Positions 61,646 to 64,000 of a DNA stretch of 64,000 nt are shown one piece after another; position 1 is the stretch's first letter; each line of letters begins with the position of its first letter. The stretch lies in NCBI GenBank assembly GCA_020638635.1, contig JACKIE010000006.1, positions 62,001-126,000 of the forward strand. The letters run 5' to 3'. Source of the stretch: Planctomycetota bacterium (GTDB lineage Bacteria; Planctomycetota; UBA8742; UBA2392). The position numbers and the translations under genes were made by a program. The notes under the pieces were generated by a model. It searched no databases, was not told where the DNA came from, and saw only the letters and a list, made by a program, of their open reading frames with translations.

Positions 61646-64000
61646 CGGCGCGATTTCAACCAGACGCTGCGCGGGCTTCAAGCCATCCGGGGCCGTGAAA
61701 CACACAAACAGGCGCACGCGTGATGCCTCACGGCCGCGAGCTTTCAGGTACGCCCGCAGCGCGGTTGCGTAGCCTCGCAGCTGCTCGCCGTGGTGGAATT
61801 CGGCGTGGCCGGGCAGGTCGCCCTCCACAGTGTCGGTCTTGTAGTCGATGATCTCGTACTCGCCGTTTGCCAGCTCCCGCAGCAGGTCAAGGCGGCGCGG
61901 GCCATCCGGCGTCATGAAGCCGAACTCGGGCAACTCGCGCCGCGCGTTGCCCAGCGTGGACAGCGCCTCGGCCGCGCGCTGCACGTGGTTGAGCGCGCGG
62001 GCATCCAGCATGCCGACCTCCGCCCCGCGCAGTCGGCGCTCCAGCCCGGCGTGGACCAGGGTGCCGAACTCGGCCGCTTCGGGGTCGATGGCGCGCTGCC
62101 TGGTGCCGACCTCCCCCACCGGCGCGACCAGCGTGTCGTCGATCGGCGCGGGCAGCGGCAGCTCGCCCTTCTGCAAAGCCTTACGCGCGGCATCGATTGC
62201 CGGTGTGTGCGGGTGCGCCTCTCCGGGCTGAACTGCGTCCGGCCACACCATGCGCACGCAGGGCTGCGGCGCCTCGCCTTCCCAGCCGGGCACCCCGAGC
62301 GCGCGCAGCAACTGGTGCGCCCAGTGCTGCTTGTCGAATTCCTTGTCCGGCTTCAGGCTGCCGAGCAGCAGCAGGCGCTCCGAGGCGCGGGTCCACGCCA
62401 CGTACAGCACGCGCTTTTCTTCGGCCAAGCCGCGCTCGATGGCGGTAAACTTCGCGCGCCAGGCGGCGAAGTCGCTGCGGTATTCGCCGCGATCGTCATC
62501 ATCGAGGCTCTTGAGGTAGATGCCCAGGGGCTCGCCTTCCTGCTCGGGCAGCTCGCGCACCATGCCCGCGCCGCCGCCGCCGCCTTCGCCGGCGAGGTCG
62601 GGCAGGATCACCACCGGGAACTCCAGCCCCTTGGCCTTGTGGATGGTCATCAGCCGCACGCCCTCAACGCTGTGGTCGGGCATGCCCTGGGTTTCTTCTT
62701 CGCCGCGCTCGAGGCGTTCGCGCATCTCGCGCACCAGCAGCGCCAGTGAGGGCAGCTCGTGCTGCATGGCGCGCACCAGCTCGAGCATGCGGTTCACGTT
62801 CGCCAGGCGCTGCTCGGCGTCCGGGCCGCAGCCCACCGCCAGCAGGTAGCCGAAGGCGGACAGCGCCTCGCCGAGCAGCAGGGCCGGGGCGTCACGGCCG
62901 GCGCGGGCGCGCAGGCGCTCATAGCCAGCCAGGAAACTCTGCGCGGCCGGCGGTTTGTCCGACCAGTCCTGCAGGCGCTTGAGCAGCGTGTGGTGGCGGT
63001 TGCTGCCCAGCGCCAGCTCGGTCAAGAAGGCATCTGACAGGCCCCCTAACGGCGAGCGCAGCACGCCCAGCATCGCGATGTCGTCGGCCGGGTTGGCCAG
63101 CACGCGCAGCAGGTTGATGCAATCCAGCGCCTCCTGCGTGGTGAGCAGGCCGCTCTCGCCCACCACCAGCAGCGGCAGGTCGCGGCGCGCGAAGGCTTCG
63201 CGGTACAGGGCGTTGCGCGTGCTGCGCCGCACCAGGATCGCCACGTCGGAAAGCTTCACGCCCTCGTCGCGCAGGCGCTCGACCTGCTGGGCCAGGTACT
63301 CGGCTTCTTCGGCTGAGTTCGCGCCGGGCAGCAGGTGGAAATCGACCGGCTTATCTAGCTCGCGCTCCGGCCGCTTGCCGGCCTGCTTGTCGAACAGCAT
63401 GTCCTGCGGCCGCGCGTCAAAGTCGCGGTACGGCCCAGCGCCGAAGATGGCGGCGAACAGCCGGTTGCCGAGCTCAAGCACCGGCTGCACGGTGCGGTAG
63501 TTGTGCTCGAGGCGCACGATGCCGCCGCGGCGCTCGGGCGTATCTTGACAGGTCAACCCCCAGCACGGCTGCATGCCGCGTTCGCTCGCGCCGGAGTTCG
63601 CGTTGCGCTGCGGCACGCGCTCGAGCGCGTGGTTGAACACGCGCACATCGCTGCCCCGGAAGGCGTAGATCGACTGCTTCGAATCGCCCACCGCGAAGAA
63701 GCGCCCGGGCGCGTCGGCCTCGTCGGTCAGCAGCGCCAGCAGCTCCGCCTGCGTGGGGTTGGTGTCCTGGTACTCGTCCACCAGCAGGTAGCGCGCGGCC
63801 GCGATCGCCTGCCCGCGCACCTCGGGCTCGCGGTGCAACAGCTCCAGTGCGCGCAGCTCGAGGTCAAGGAAATCCAGCCCGCCCGCGCATTCCTCGGTGT
63901 ATGCGGCACACACGGCCTCGAACACCACGGCCAGGTCGCGCGCCACGGCGCCGGCGCGGCGCTCAAAGGCTTCATCGAAGGGGAAGCTCAGCACCTCGGC
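61631..64000 (-). CDS. addA: UvrD-like helicase-nuclease AddA/RecB type, 5' truncated by window edge
   Basis: The visible part of about 789 residues covers the C-terminal two thirds of an AddA-type enzyme for double-strand-break end processing. Motif II LLVDEYQDTN, motif III GDSKQSIYAFRGSD, motif IV LEHNYRT, motif V IHKAKGLEFPVVIL and motif VI LYVAWTRASERL are intact. The C-terminal nuclease has IIDYKTDT with the catalytic Asp and Lys. The frame is open to base 64000, so the Walker A region lies outside. Between motifs III and IV is an odd segment of about 30 residues (RNANSGASERGMQPCWGLTC) that looks inserted. Confidence 0.9.
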   Translation of the reverse strand, partial: AEVLSFPFDEAFERRAGAVARDLAVVFEAVCAAYTEECAGGLDFLDLELRALELLHREPEVRGQAIAAARYLLVDEYQDTNPTQAELLALLTDEADAPGRFFAVGDSKQSIYAFRGSDVRVFNHALERVPQRNANSGASERGMQPCWGLTCQDTPERRGGIVRLEHNYRTVQPVLELGNRLFAAIFGAGPYRDFDARPQDMLFDKQAGKRPERELDKPVDFHLLPGANSAEEAEYLAQQVERLRDEGVKLSDVAILVRRSTRNALYREAFARRDLPLLVVGESGLLTTQEALDCINLLRVLANPADDIAMLGVLRSPLGGLSDAFLTELALGSNRHHTLLKRLQDWSDKPPAAQSFLAGYERLRARAGRDAPALLLGEALSAFGYLLAVGCGPDAEQRLANVNRMLELVRAMQHELPSLALLVREMRERLERGEEETQGMPDHSVEGVRLMTIHKAKGLEFPVVILPDLAGEGGGGGAGMVRELPEQEGEPLGIYLKSLDDDDRGEYRSDFAAWRAKFTAIERGLAEEKRVLYVAWTRASERLLLLGSLKPDKEFDKQHWAHQLLRALGVPGWEGEAPQPCVRMVWPDAVQPGEAHPHTPAIDAARKALQKGELPLPAPIDDTLVAPVGEVGTRQRAIDPEAAEFGTLVHAGLERRLRGAEVGMLDARALNHVQRAAEALSTLGNARRELPEFGFMTPDGPRRLDLLRELANGEYEIIDYKTDTVEGDLPGHAEFHHGEQLRGYATALRAYLKARGREASRVRLFVCFTAPDGLKPAQRLVEIAPGDNP
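63545..63556. other. TTGAC-NN-GTCAA site in addA
   Basis: TTGACAGGTCAA, in the odd segment between motifs III and IV. It is the only copy not read in the D-x-S frame. Confidence 0.55.

Overview
The window is one 64 kb stretch of a GC-rich bacterial chromosome (about two thirds G+C by eye) with dense genes on both strands. It carries no phage, plasmid or rRNA genes. A porin-like outer-membrane barrel, secreted proteins, an FHA protein, a Ser/Thr kinase and many TPR proteins point to a Gram-negative envelope. The gene mix and the abundant intergenic palindromes built on CACGAAG words fit a planctomycete or a related uncultured lineage. That placement is an inference and no marker gene here proves it.

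Layout. 0-2 kb: end of a MetE-like methyltransferase, an acyl-CoA dehydrogenase, tRNA-Val. 2-9 kb: a large FHA protein divergent from selB, a COQ4-like protein and a hypothetical gene riddled with in-frame palindromes. 9-20 kb: housekeeping (rqcH, mutM, ABC exporter, folD, ispH) with a cysteine-cluster protein, a TPR protein and a membrane-anchored Cna/CpR-like protein. 20-31 kb: P-type ATPase, SemiSWEET, porin, a large acidic tail-anchored protein, rpsT and TPR genes. 31-39 kb: def, pyrK, a secreted predicted beta-propeller under a cobalamin riboswitch, ybeY, xerC and a methyltransferase. 39-43 kb: gamma-glutamyltransferase, a response regulator and small proteins. 43-49 kb: a glycan island (three GT2 glycosyltransferases, a GT10-like enzyme, an epimerase and gmd). 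49-55 kb: a GWxxDPD-repeat protein, a TPR fragment, a second CTERM-type protein, a radical SAM protein and a RAYT transposase framed by its own REP palindromes. 55-64 kb: thrS, an HpnA-like reductase, a protein kinase, a MATE transporter and the C-terminal part of AddA.

Cross-cutting signals. (1) A 205-nt cobalamin riboswitch precedes a secreted propeller protein with a C-terminal sorting tail, a possible analogue of the B12-capturing BtuG. (2) The interrupted palindrome TTGAC-NN-GTCAA occurs six times, always inside genes and mostly through unusual codon choices. (3) At least a dozen genes have a -10-like hexamer 6-8 nt before the start codon and no Shine-Dalgarno, which implies leaderless mRNAs. 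(4) Several families of short hairpins fill the intergenic gaps, enter one gene in frame and supply the last codons or stop of several others; one family flanks a RAYT gene. (5) FolD has replaced its cyclohydrolase lysine.

All functions are read from protein motifs and context. No database search was possible.
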